Positions 43,604-51,660 of a stretch of DNA of 57,066 bases are shown one piece after another (the first letter of the stretch is position 1; every line of letters starts with the position of its first letter). The notes under the pieces were generated by a model. It saw only the letters and a program-made list of their open reading frames with translations. It ran no database searches and was not told where the DNA came from. Source of the DNA: an uncultured Eggerthellaceae bacterium (GTDB taxonomy: Bacteria > Actinomycetota > Coriobacteriia > Coriobacteriales > Eggerthellaceae). The translations under genes and the position numbers were made by a program. The DNA lies in NCBI GenBank assembly GCA_946618265.1, contig CAMOLA010000006.1:1-57066 (forward strand), given 5' to 3'.

Positions 43604-44887
43604 CTACGAAACGCTAAACGTCTCGGTTCTAGATCCCTTGAAATGACCCATACCTTTCACCTGCACGCTACCGTTCTTTGATTTCATTGCCGGATAGCCC
43701 AGGTCGTAATCAACGCCATACGTAAGCTGATAGGTCCTATACCCGTTATTGAAGAACACCCTGACATACGGAGACATGTCGGTAGCGGTCTTCGGCACCG
43801 GTTGAGTAATCGAAACGCTCACCGCGCTGTTGGAAATCGGACGCGCCAAAACCGTGTAGGAAATGCTACGTGAACCTCTATAATTGCCCGTACCATAAAT
43901 GGTCACCTTGTCCGTAGCGCCCACGAGCGAGCAGTTCAGGCCATGGCGATAGTGGACCAAGTAGTCATCGCCATCGAGCGTACGGCCCCTGAACGTAACC
44001 TTCACGGCAGGCTCGACAGGAGAACCGGTCCAATACGGGCTTGAGTTCAGGTACGCATTGCAATCGGAAATCGGGCGCGGCGTGATTGCGAACTGGACGG
44101 TGCGCTTGCCCTTGAAGTTGCCCTTGCCCGTGATCTTGATCTTTGCAACGCCAACGTTCTTGTTCTTCGTGTACTTAACCGTGTAATCGCGGCCTTTCTT
44201 CAGCTTCTTGCCGTTGAACTTGACCTTGACGTTCGGCCTGATCCAGTTGCCCGTGTACTCCTTATCCTTGACGCTGGAGACCTTGGCGTTCTTCAGGCTT
44301 GCCTTCGTGATCTTGAACTTCTTGGTGATCTTGCCTTTGAAGTTTCCCTTGCCAGTGATGACGACCTTGCCCTTGCCGACTTTCTTGTTCTTGCCATACG
44401 ACAGCGTGTAATCGACGCCCTTCTTCAGCGTGATTCCGTTGTAGGTGACCAAGGGCAGCGGCTTGATCCTCTTGCCCGTGTACACCTCATTCGCCAGCTT
44501 GATTTTTGCGCTCCTTATCGATGCTTGGACGATCTTAAACTCCTTGGAATTCGAGGGAACTACTTCGTCGTCGCCGGTATCGTTGTAAACCCACGCCTCG
44601 GCGGTGCCCACGTTGACGTTGTTGTCGTAGAACTTCCAATAGTCGGTGTTCTCCGCCAATTTCTTGCCATCAAGCGTTACCGTGATGCCGGGCGTAATCG
44701 GCCTGCCAGAGTAAACAAACGAATACCCCGAAAGAGCAACCGTCGCCTTGTCGAGCGCCGGAGGCTCATCCCCTTCGCCGTTGGCAGGCGCCAAATCGGT
44801 CGCGAACGCGGCAGGCGCAAACGCAAGCGCGAAAACGAACGCCAGCAGCGGCACGATAAGGCGCGTCTTTAGCGAACTATTCCCCAT
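43604..44887 (-). CDS. Secreted protein with five Ig-like/MBG-type repeats
   Basis: A 427-residue exported protein. The signal peptide has a long hydrophobic core (LIVPLLAFVFALAFAPAAFA). The rest consists of about five repeats of roughly 75 residues with the pattern YTGKxIxPxVxYNGxxLKKGxDYTxxYxxNxxVGxAxVxIxGKGNFKG; clear examples lie near residues 130-205 and 210-285, and later ones are more divergent. The pattern is typical of adhesin or cell-wall-binding repeats in Firmicutes and Coriobacteriia. There is no C-terminal sorting signal. GGAGGAG lies just upstream of the ATG at 44887. It may be secreted or bound non-covalently. Confidence 0.85.
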   Translation of the reverse strand: MGNSSLKTRLIVPLLAFVFALAFAPAAFATDLAPANGEGDEPPALDKATVALSGYSFVYSGRPITPGITVTLDGKKLAENTDYWKFYDNNVNVGTAEAWVYNDTGDDEVVPSNSKEFKIVQASIRSAKIKLANEVYTGKRIKPLPLVTYNGITLKKGVDYTLSYGKNKKVGKGKVVITGKGNFKGKITKKFKITKASLKNAKVSSVKDKEYTGNWIRPNVKVKFNGKKLKKGRDYTVKYTKNKNVGVAKIKITGKGNFKGKRTVQFAITPRPISDCNAYLNSSPYWTGSPVEPAVKVTFRGRTLDGDDYLVHYRHGLNCSLVGATDKVTIYGTGNYRGSRSISYTVLARPISNSAVSVSITQPVPKTATDMSPYVRVFFNNGYRTYQLTYGVDYDLGYPAMKSKNGSVQVKGMGHFKGSRTETFSVS

Positions 44888-45074
44888 AATCCTCTCCTCC
44901 TTCACTCATGGCCTCATGTAGGAGCTCCCCCAAACCGGACAACCGCCTACATCAGGTGTTTCAATGCCTAGCGACATTATACTCTGAGCTTTCTACAGGC
45001 CTTGGTAACGTTTTGTCCCAAGCACTTTTTGGAGATTCACAGGCATTCCCGCCATGCGACGCCGCGACGAACGC

Positions 45075-46580
45075 CTACCCCTCGTCGCGCAGACGGCGCA
45101 GGCGACGGACCTCCACGACGACGAAATACGTGGTCGTCACGAACGCCAGCGCGTCGGAGATGGGCACGCACAGCAGCACGCCCGTCAGGCCGCTCACGCC
45201 GAAGACCGACATCGCGAAGGGCGGGAACAGCAGGTAGAGCGGAATCAGGAACAATATCTGTCGCGTCAGCTCCAAAATAGTGGCCTTCAGCGGCTGGCCG
45301 CTCGACTGGAAGTAGCTCGACCCCATCATCTGGTAACCCACGAGCGGCAGCCACGCCGCCATAATGCGCATCGACATGCAGGCGAAATCCATCTGCTCTT
45401 CGCCGACGCTGAAGGGCACGAGCACGGCCTCGGGGACGAGCTCGAAGAACACCCAACCGACCGTCGCCAACGCCGCAGCGCCGATGCACGACCACTTCAG
45501 GGTCGCGAGCACGCGGTCCCATTTCTTTGCACCGATGTTGTAACCCAGGATGGGCTGCGCGCCCGATGTGACGCCGATGACCACGGTGTATGCCAGGCCG
45601 AGCACCTTCCAAATGATGGAGATGACGGCGAACGCATTGGTCACGCCAATGGGATCGTTGGCCGCATAGAGATTGATCACGTGGTTCAGCACCAACGTCA
45701 CGACGGCACTGCCGCACTGCATGACGAACGACGCCAGACCGAGCGACAGAATGCGCGTCGACAGCCCGACTTCAGGCACGAGGCCAGACGCGCGCAGGCG
45801 GAACGGCGCGCCCCGATACGCCGCGAAGAACCACACGACCGGCACCATGCCAATGCCCTGGCCGATGACGGTCGCCAAGGCGCTGCCGGCAATGCCGAGG
45901 CGCATACCCAGCACGAGCGCCGCGTTCAGCACCAGGCACGCCACCGTGCCCAACACGCTCGTGGCCAGCGAAAGGTTGGGCCGGCCCGCCGTGCGAAGGA
46001 AGTTGTTCATGCCCATGCCGAGCGATTGCAGCACGAATCCGATGAGCACGATCTGCAGGAACACCTTCGTCGGCTCCCACAGCTCGCCGGCAGCGCCCAA
46101 CAGCACGAGCAGCGGATCGATGAGGAACGTGCCCACGATGGCGGCCAGCACGCCCATGGCCACGAGCAACGTCGCGGTATTGCCCAAGATCTTCTCGACG
46201 CGCTCGGTGTTGCCCCGGCCCAGCTCGATGGCGGCCAGCGCGTTACCGCCGATGCCCGCGATCATCGAACAGCCCATGAGGATGCACATGACCGGGAACG
46301 CCAGCTGCGTCACGGCCGCGCCGATACCCGGGACCGCGATCTGCAGGAATATGGTGTCGATGATGTTGTACAGCGAGTTGAAGATCATCATGACGATGGC
46401 CGGAGCGGAAAACTCCACCAGCAGCTTGCCGACACGCTCCTTGCCCAAGCGGTCGGGATCGTTCTTGCCGCCGCGTCGGCTCGGTGATGCGTCGGCGCTG
46501 CGCTCCGTTTCGGCGGTTGGCGCCAATTGGGCAGGACGCTCCTGCGCGGCTTCGCTCTTCTCGCTCTTCGGTTCTTGCAT
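45075..46580 (-). CDS. MATE-family multidrug exporter
   Basis: A 501-residue membrane protein with about twelve hydrophobic helices, after a charged N-terminal tail of about 55 residues. Family-typical segments include LVEFSAPAIVMMIFNSLYNIIDTIFLQ, GIGGNALAAIELGRGN, GMGMNNFLRTAGRPN and SGAQPILGYNIGAKKWDRV. MATE proteins export organic cations by ion antiport. The ATG at 46580 with GGAGG five bases upstream is the start; the frame is open for 76 codons before it, but those codons do not look coding. It runs divergently from the HdrD-like gene; the 316-base gap between them must hold both promoters, but I could not assign boxes. Confidence 0.94.
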   Translation of the reverse strand: MQEPKSEKSEAAQERPAQLAPTAETERSADASPSRRGGKNDPDRLGKERVGKLLVEFSAPAIVMMIFNSLYNIIDTIFLQIAVPGIGAAVTQLAFPVMCILMGCSMIAGIGGNALAAIELGRGNTERVEKILGNTATLLVAMGVLAAIVGTFLIDPLLVLLGAAGELWEPTKVFLQIVLIGFVLQSLGMGMNNFLRTAGRPNLSLATSVLGTVACLVLNAALVLGMRLGIAGSALATVIGQGIGMVPVVWFFAAYRGAPFRLRASGLVPEVGLSTRILSLGLASFVMQCGSAVVTLVLNHVINLYAANDPIGVTNAFAVISIIWKVLGLAYTVVIGVTSGAQPILGYNIGAKKWDRVLATLKWSCIGAAALATVGWVFFELVPEAVLVPFSVGEEQMDFACMSMRIMAAWLPLVGYQMMGSSYFQSSGQPLKATILELTRQILFLIPLYLLFPPFAMSVFGVSGLTGVLLCVPISDALAFVTTTYFVVVEVRRLRRLRDEG

Positions 46581-46896
46581 AGATGCCTCCAGGCAAACGC
46601 GCCCTCCGCAAGGCGCGGCAACGACGATTTCTGAGGAAGTGTATCGCATTTTCGCGCTCGCCCTCGGGGAACGCCGGGGAATACGCGCGAAACACCAGCG
46701 CCGGGCGCCAATGGAGAGCAGAGGATTCAAGACGCGTCCAGATATTTGGTCAGTCGTTGCGTTTCGCATTCGATGTAGAATCCCACTCGCGTTAACGAAT
46801 TGGCCCATTTCCTGCTGGAATCAGGTATATTTTCTAGGGAATCGATTACGCTGCCCCGCCGCACGGGACAACGCCGGGAGAGGGAAAGAGGAAGCC

Positions 46897-48096
46897 ATGG
46901 GATTGCTGAAGCACTCCGATGTCTATTGGAAGCTTCTGGGCCAATGCACGCAATGCGGCCACTGCACGTCGGCGTGCGATTCGCTCGAAAGCGCCGACAT
47001 GACGCTCGGTAAAATCGCGAAGGGCCTGCTCGCTGCCGAGCGCAACGCGAGCACCGCGGACGAACTACGCGCCAACATCGAAGCGGACGAACCGCTCGTC
47101 CAGGCGATACGGCGCTGCTTCTTCTGCACATCCTGCAAGAACACCTGCTTCGCGCGCAACGACGTGTGCGACCTCATCTACCATGCGCGCGTCGACTTCC
47201 AGGAACTCGGGCTCATCCCGCGCACCGAGTGGTCGAGCGTGCTCGTCGACCAGGAATGGGACATCTTCACGGCTTACCGCGCCATCCACGGCATCGGTTT
47301 CGAGGACCTCACGCGTCACGTCGAAACCGACGACCACGCCGCCGAAACGGACTGCGAGATCGCGTTCTTCCCAGGATGCTCGCTTGCCGCCTACGGTCCC
47401 GAGCTGACGCGCGAGATCTTCGGGGCCATCGAGGAAATCGGCGGCAAGACCACCATGATCGACCACTGCTGCGGATCCCCGCTCAAGAGCGCCGGCTTCT
47501 ACGACCGCGCCGAGGAGCTGTGCAACAAGAACGCACAGGAAATCGCCGATTCGGGCGCGAAGAAACTCATTTGCGTGTGCCCCGGCTGCGCGAACGCCAT
47601 GAAGGCCACGCTCGAGCGCAACGGAATCGACGTCGAGGTGGAATCCCTCGCGAAATACCTCCTCGATGCGAACTTCGTGCCGCGCCAGAGCCTCCCCGAA
47701 GGCGAAATCTGGATGTCGAAGGCCTGCCAGGACCGCGACGGCGAATACCTCAAGGCGACTTGCCGCGTGCTCGGCCTCGATCCGTACACGTCGCCGATCT
47801 TCCACGGCTGCTGTGGCGCAGGCGGCGGCGTGAGCGCCTACAACTACGGCCGCATCGCCCATCAGGCCAGCTCGAAGCTCTCGTTCGCGCCCGACGGCGC
47901 AACCGTGATCACCATGTGCCCGACCTGCACCTACACCTATGCATCGCGTCTGATGGACGACCCGCGTCCGCTGACGAACAAGCACTACACCGAGCTGCTC
48001 TTCGAGAACAAGTTCGACTGGGATCTTGTGTTCTACCAGCTCAACAGCATGTACTACGGCGAATACGGCCCCTGGCTCAACGAGGTGTTCGCATAG
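46897..48096 (+). CDS. HdrD-like Fe-S protein (CCG domains)
   Basis: A 399-residue iron-sulfur protein. Two 4Fe-4S motifs lie at the N-terminus: C17, C20, C23, C27 and C74, C77, C80, C84. Two cysteine-rich CCG domains follow, with FFPGCSLAAYGPE ... DHCCGSPLKSAG and FHGCCGAGGGVSAYNYGRIA, including CPGC and CPTC segments. This is the layout of heterodisulfide-reductase subunit D, GlpC and related electron-transfer proteins. It probably passes electrons between a soluble flavoprotein and a disulfide or quinone; the FAD oxidoreductase encoded 207 bases downstream is a candidate partner. It has no membrane segment. Confidence 0.92.
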   Translation: MGLLKHSDVYWKLLGQCTQCGHCTSACDSLESADMTLGKIAKGLLAAERNASTADELRANIEADEPLVQAIRRCFFCTSCKNTCFARNDVCDLIYHARVDFQELGLIPRTEWSSVLVDQEWDIFTAYRAIHGIGFEDLTRHVETDDHAAETDCEIAFFPGCSLAAYGPELTREIFGAIEEIGGKTTMIDHCCGSPLKSAGFYDRAEELCNKNAQEIADSGAKKLICVCPGCANAMKATLERNGIDVEVESLAKYLLDANFVPRQSLPEGEIWMSKACQDRDGEYLKATCRVLGLDPYTSPIFHGCCGAGGGVSAYNYGRIAHQASSKLSFAPDGATVITMCPTCTYTYASRLMDDPRPLTNKHYTELLFENKFDWDLVFYQLNSMYYGEYGPWLNEVFA

Positions 48097-48303
48097 GTTC
48101 GGACGACGCGGCTGGCGCGGCACCTGCCCGAAACGGCGTCATGCTCGGAATCGGACACGCCGACTGATCGCCAGCCAGAGCGAACGGAAACCTGACGACG
48201 CGGCTCGAGCGACGCGAAGCAGAGCAACCGCTATTGCCGGAGACGGCACGGCGAGACAGTTACAACATCGGGCACTGCCCGGTCGCGAACATAGAATGGA
48301 TGG

Positions 48304-49590
48304 ATGATGAACGAAACGGCTCAGAACTTTCAAGGCGAAGCACCGGTTGCCATAATCGGCTACGGCACGGCGGGCGTGAACACGGCCATAGCATTGCGCT
48401 CGGACGGCTACGACGGGCCAATCGACGTGTTCTCCAATATCGACACGCTGCCCTACAGCCCGATTCTCACTTCGTACTACGTCGGCGGCGAGAAAACCTA
48501 CGAGGAATGCTTCCCCTGGAGCGCCGAGGAGCTCGATGCGCTGCAGCTGACCGTGCACAGCAACTGCCCGGTCGAGGAGCTCGACGTGCAAAGCCACATC
48601 ATCCGCACGCCGCAAGGCGAATTCCCCTACGCGAAATGCGTGATCGCCACCGGATCGACCCCGCTGCTCAACGGCTACCCCCGAAGCGAGGGCTACACGC
48701 CCCACATGCTGCGCTCGATGGAGGACGCCGAAAAGCTGAAAGCCGCAATCGAGGAACCGGGGTGCACGCGCATGCTCGTCAGCGGCGCGTCGATGGTGGC
48801 GCTCAAGACGCTCGAAGCCTGCCTCAACCACGACATGCACGTAACGCTCGTGGGCATGAACCCTCACGTGCTCGACTTCAACGCCTTGCCCATGACGGCC
48901 GCTCCCTTCGAAAAGGGGCTGCGCGACCTGGGAGTGCAGCTGCGCCTTGGCCAGACGATCGCATCGGTCGAACGCGTGGAAGATCCCGCCGACGTGCGCG
49001 GCTGGCACCTGCACGTCACCTTCTCGAACGGCGAGGAGCAGGATTTCGACGAGATCTCGGTATCGCACGGCATGAAATCCAATCTCGATTTCGTAACGCC
49101 CGGGTCGCTGGAAATCGACCGTGCGCTCATCGTCGACGACTTCATGCGCACGAGCGATCCTGACGTCTACGCCGCAGGCGACGTCGCGCAGGCCACCGAG
49201 ATCATATCGGGGCAGAAGCGGATCGTCGGCATCTGGAAAAACGCCGCCGTGCAAGGCGCATGCGCGGGTCACGCGATTGCCGCCGAACTCGCCGGACGCG
49301 AACCCGACCCCAAGCGCGCGTTCAGGGGCTCGCTCGCCTCCAACACCATCGCGGTGAACGGCACGCTGTTCATCTCCGCCGGCGCAACGGAGGTCACGGG
49401 GAACCGCGAGGTACTGCTCCGCCGAAAACCGCACCTGACCATCGCTTCGATCATCGAGCGGGGCGAAGGCGGCGCGAGCCATCTCGTGGGATTCAGCCTG
49501 ACCTGCGACGAGGACGAAGCAGGCGGCGAGGCCTACGACACGGGCGCGATGATGACGCTGCAAATCGAAGCCGCCTGCCGCAACCGCTGA
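48304..49590 (+). CDS. FAD-dependent pyridine-nucleotide-disulfide-type oxidoreductase
   Basis: A 428-residue flavoprotein. FAD-binding Rossmann motif: VAIIGYGTAGVNTAIAL (about 14-30). The NAD-binding motif region is MLVSGASMVALKTLEACL. The second FAD motif is DPDVYAAGDVAQATEI. It resembles CoA-disulfide reductase, NADH oxidase or NADH-rubredoxin reductases. I could not see an obvious redox-active Cys near the N-terminus of the class-typical form. It is on the same strand as the HdrD-like gene and may pass electrons to it. Start at 48304 with a weak ribosome-binding site; the next Met is one codon on. A family-A palindrome follows 11 bases after the stop. Confidence 0.85.
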   Translation: MMNETAQNFQGEAPVAIIGYGTAGVNTAIALRSDGYDGPIDVFSNIDTLPYSPILTSYYVGGEKTYEECFPWSAEELDALQLTVHSNCPVEELDVQSHIIRTPQGEFPYAKCVIATGSTPLLNGYPRSEGYTPHMLRSMEDAEKLKAAIEEPGCTRMLVSGASMVALKTLEACLNHDMHVTLVGMNPHVLDFNALPMTAAPFEKGLRDLGVQLRLGQTIASVERVEDPADVRGWHLHVTFSNGEEQDFDEISVSHGMKSNLDFVTPGSLEIDRALIVDDFMRTSDPDVYAAGDVAQATEIISGQKRIVGIWKNAAVQGACAGHAIAAELAGREPDPKRAFRGSLASNTIAVNGTLFISAGATEVTGNREVLLRRKPHLTIASIIERGEGGASHLVGFSLTCDEDEAGGEAYDTGAMMTLQIEAACRNR

Positions 49591-49601
49591 CGTCAGGAAT
49601 A

Positions 49602-49632
49602 ATGATACAGTACCTCAGAGGTAATGTATCAT
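49602..49632. repeat. Family-A palindrome between flavoprotein and nth genes
   Basis: A 31-base unit beginning ATGATACAGTACCTC, 11 bases after the stop at 49590 and about 12 bases before the AGGAG of nth. It may separate the two genes or shape nth translation. Confidence 0.88.
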
Positions 49633-49655
49633 TTGCCACGAACAGGAGCTCGAAC

Positions 49656-50309
49656 ATGCCACGCGAATCCCTGAAATCGAAGCGCGCCCGGGCGATGGCC
49701 GTCTGCGAGCGCATGGCCGAGCACTACCCCAACGCCCAGCCGGCGCTCGATTTCGGCGGCGACCCGTTCCGGCTGACCATCGCCGTGCTGCTGTCGGCCC
49801 AGACGACCGACGCGGCCGTCAACAAGGTGACGCCGGTGCTGTGGGGGCGCTACCCCACTATCGAGGACCTCGCAGCGGCAGACGTGAGCGACGTGTCCGA
49901 AATCCTGCGCTCAATCGGGTTTTTTCGCACCAAAGCGGCCAATTGCGTGAAATGCGCCCAAATGGTGCTCTCGGAGTTCGGCGGCGAAGTACCGCGCACG
50001 TACGAGGAGCTGCAACGCCTGCCGGGCGTCGGACGCAAGACCGCCAACATCGTGATGAACGCAGGATTCGGCATCGTGGAAGGCATCGCCGTCGACACCC
50101 ACGTATTCCGCATCGCACACAAACTGAAGCTATCCAGCGCCAAGGATGCGAGCAAGACCGAACAGGACCTGCTGAAGATCATTCCGCAGGAGCTCTGGGA
50201 GCCCGTCAACCACCAGTGGATCCTCTTCGGCCGCCAAGTCTGCGTCGCCCGGCGCCCCAAATGCGATGATTGCTTCCTGGCCGACCTCTGCCCCAGCTGC
50301 GGCAAGTAG
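49656..50309 (+). CDS. nth: Endonuclease III (DNA glycosylase/AP lyase)
   Basis: A 217-residue base-excision repair enzyme for oxidised pyrimidines. The helix-hairpin-helix LPGVGRKTAN carries the catalytic Lys128; the catalytic Asp147 lies in VDTHVFRI. The 4Fe-4S cluster ligands follow the C-x6-C-x2-C-x5-C pattern: Cys196, 203, 206 and 212. All are the hallmark residues. Start with AGGAG upstream at 49656. It is convergent with the DUF1351 gene; no strong terminator was seen in the 75-base gap. Confidence 0.97.
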   Translation: MPRESLKSKRARAMAVCERMAEHYPNAQPALDFGGDPFRLTIAVLLSAQTTDAAVNKVTPVLWGRYPTIEDLAAADVSDVSEILRSIGFFRTKAANCVKCAQMVLSEFGGEVPRTYEELQRLPGVGRKTANIVMNAGFGIVEGIAVDTHVFRIAHKLKLSSAKDASKTEQDLLKIIPQELWEPVNHQWILFGRQVCVARRPKCDDCFLADLCPSCGK

Positions 50310-50384
50310 CCCCTGCCTGCTTCCCTTTGCTACCAAAAACCATGCGCGCCCTGCGCGATGGCCATACGGCGCGCTTTCTGGCCG

Positions 50385-51623
50385 TTAACGGCCCTGTTCC
50401 TGCAAGGCCATAACCGATTCGTGAAAATGCGGGCCCTTGAAGGTGCCGGTGATGCCGAGCGATTTGCAGAGGGCGGCGATTTGCCGGCACTCGTCATCGG
50501 TGGCGCCGTCGATGATCATGATGCGCGGCTTGCGCACGGGAGCGTCTACTCCAATAGGATGATCGGACGAGTCCGCAGATCCAACTCCCTGGTTGCCAAC
50601 GGCGGGCGCTCCGCCGCTCCCGTCAAGAGCGCCGGGCGCTTCGTTGCCCTGCTCTGTCAGAGCGGGCGCTCCATCGCCTTGTTCCGCCGTCGCACGCGTT
50701 GCGGCAGCTTGCTCCCGCAACGCTTGCTCGCGGGCGCGCGCTTGCTCCAACAGCGCCTGCCGCTCCTCGAGAGCGCACAGTTCTCGGTCGCGCGCGAGGG
50801 CCGCATCGGCATCGAGAGTTCGCCAAAAGACCGCCCAGGCCTCGGTCGCGTGCCGCGGCGCCGCGTCGGAAAGACGCCGCTCGCCCTCGGCTATCGCACG
50901 CACGATGCCCCCGAGCTCCCGCTCTATCGCATCGAGCCCCGCGCTTTTGTTAAGCCATTTGCCGCCGAACATGCCGAAGATGCGCTCGAAGGGCACGAGC
51001 GGCTCATATTGTTCGGGTTGACCGCCCTGCGCATAATGGTCAGGCTGGTAGGGCTGTACGGACTGCAAAAACCCCGCCTGCGCAGGCGACCCAGACAACT
51101 CGGGCACATTGTCCAACTCGTCTCGCCGTTCGGCCCCTCCTCCTGCCAGCGCATAGCGTGGCGCAATGGCCTCGTACAGCGCAGCGATGGCCTGCTTCTT
51201 TTGCTCTTTCACCTGATCGTCCAGCCACATGCGCCGGCTCTTGTAAGCCGCATGCAGCTGGATGACGGGCCCCATGAGCTCGTCGTAGCGCACTTTCGCC
51301 GCGTCGAGCGGCAACCGGTAATCACGATTGAGCTGCCGGCGCAGCTCGTCGGCCTCGCGAATGGCCGCAGACACCGCCCGCTCACGCCGGCGCGCCTCTG
51401 AATAGTCCATCGCCTCGATGTCCGCTGGCTCGACCAGCATGTCGCCGTACACGGTGAGCGCTTCGTCAATTGCTGCCGTGAGCTCGGCAATGTCGGCCTG
51501 AATGCCGCTCATGTCGATCTCGAACGAGGCGCTCGAAATCATGAGGTCGCCATCGAACACCTCGGCTTCTACCTCTTCCACATGGTCCAACTGGGCAATC
51601 TCTTCCGCATGATCCGGTTCCAT
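50385..51623 (-). CDS. DUF1351-family protein (phage-type)
   Basis: A 412-residue protein. The DUF1351 pattern is visible in DYSEARRRERAVSAAIREADELRRQLNRDYRLPLDAAKVRYDELMGPVIQLHAAY (about 84-140). A coiled, Glu/Ala-rich region (about 290-345) and a linker with EQG and GAPA repeats follow. The C-terminal IIDGATDDECRQIAALCKSLGITGTFKGP resembles the short alpha/beta end found in such proteins. DUF1351 proteins are mostly known from phages. Here no other phage gene lies around it, so it looks domesticated or orphaned. GGAGGAGG lies before the ATG. Function unknown; 37 bases downstream of the helicase stop, it may be co-transcribed with it. Confidence 0.75.
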   Translation of the reverse strand: MEPDHAEEIAQLDHVEEVEAEVFDGDLMISSASFEIDMSGIQADIAELTAAIDEALTVYGDMLVEPADIEAMDYSEARRRERAVSAAIREADELRRQLNRDYRLPLDAAKVRYDELMGPVIQLHAAYKSRRMWLDDQVKEQKKQAIAALYEAIAPRYALAGGGAERRDELDNVPELSGSPAQAGFLQSVQPYQPDHYAQGGQPEQYEPLVPFERIFGMFGGKWLNKSAGLDAIERELGGIVRAIAEGERRLSDAAPRHATEAWAVFWRTLDADAALARDRELCALEERQALLEQARAREQALREQAAATRATAEQGDGAPALTEQGNEAPGALDGSGGAPAVGNQGVGSADSSDHPIGVDAPVRKPRIMIIDGATDDECRQIAALCKSLGITGTFKGPHFHESVMALQEQGR

Positions 51624-51660
51624 GGAGCCTCCTCCGCTTTAAGCCCGATGGCCAGCCCCG

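Noticed and set aside
45673..46896. Upstream extension of the HdrD-like frame
   Set aside because: It is antisense to the MATE gene; AGAGG before the ATG at 46897 and the Fe-S motif soon after mark the real start.
50385..51623. Prophage
   Set aside because: Only one phage-type gene (DUF1351) is present, without integrase, terminase, portal or tail genes, and both flanks are chromosomal housekeeping genes.
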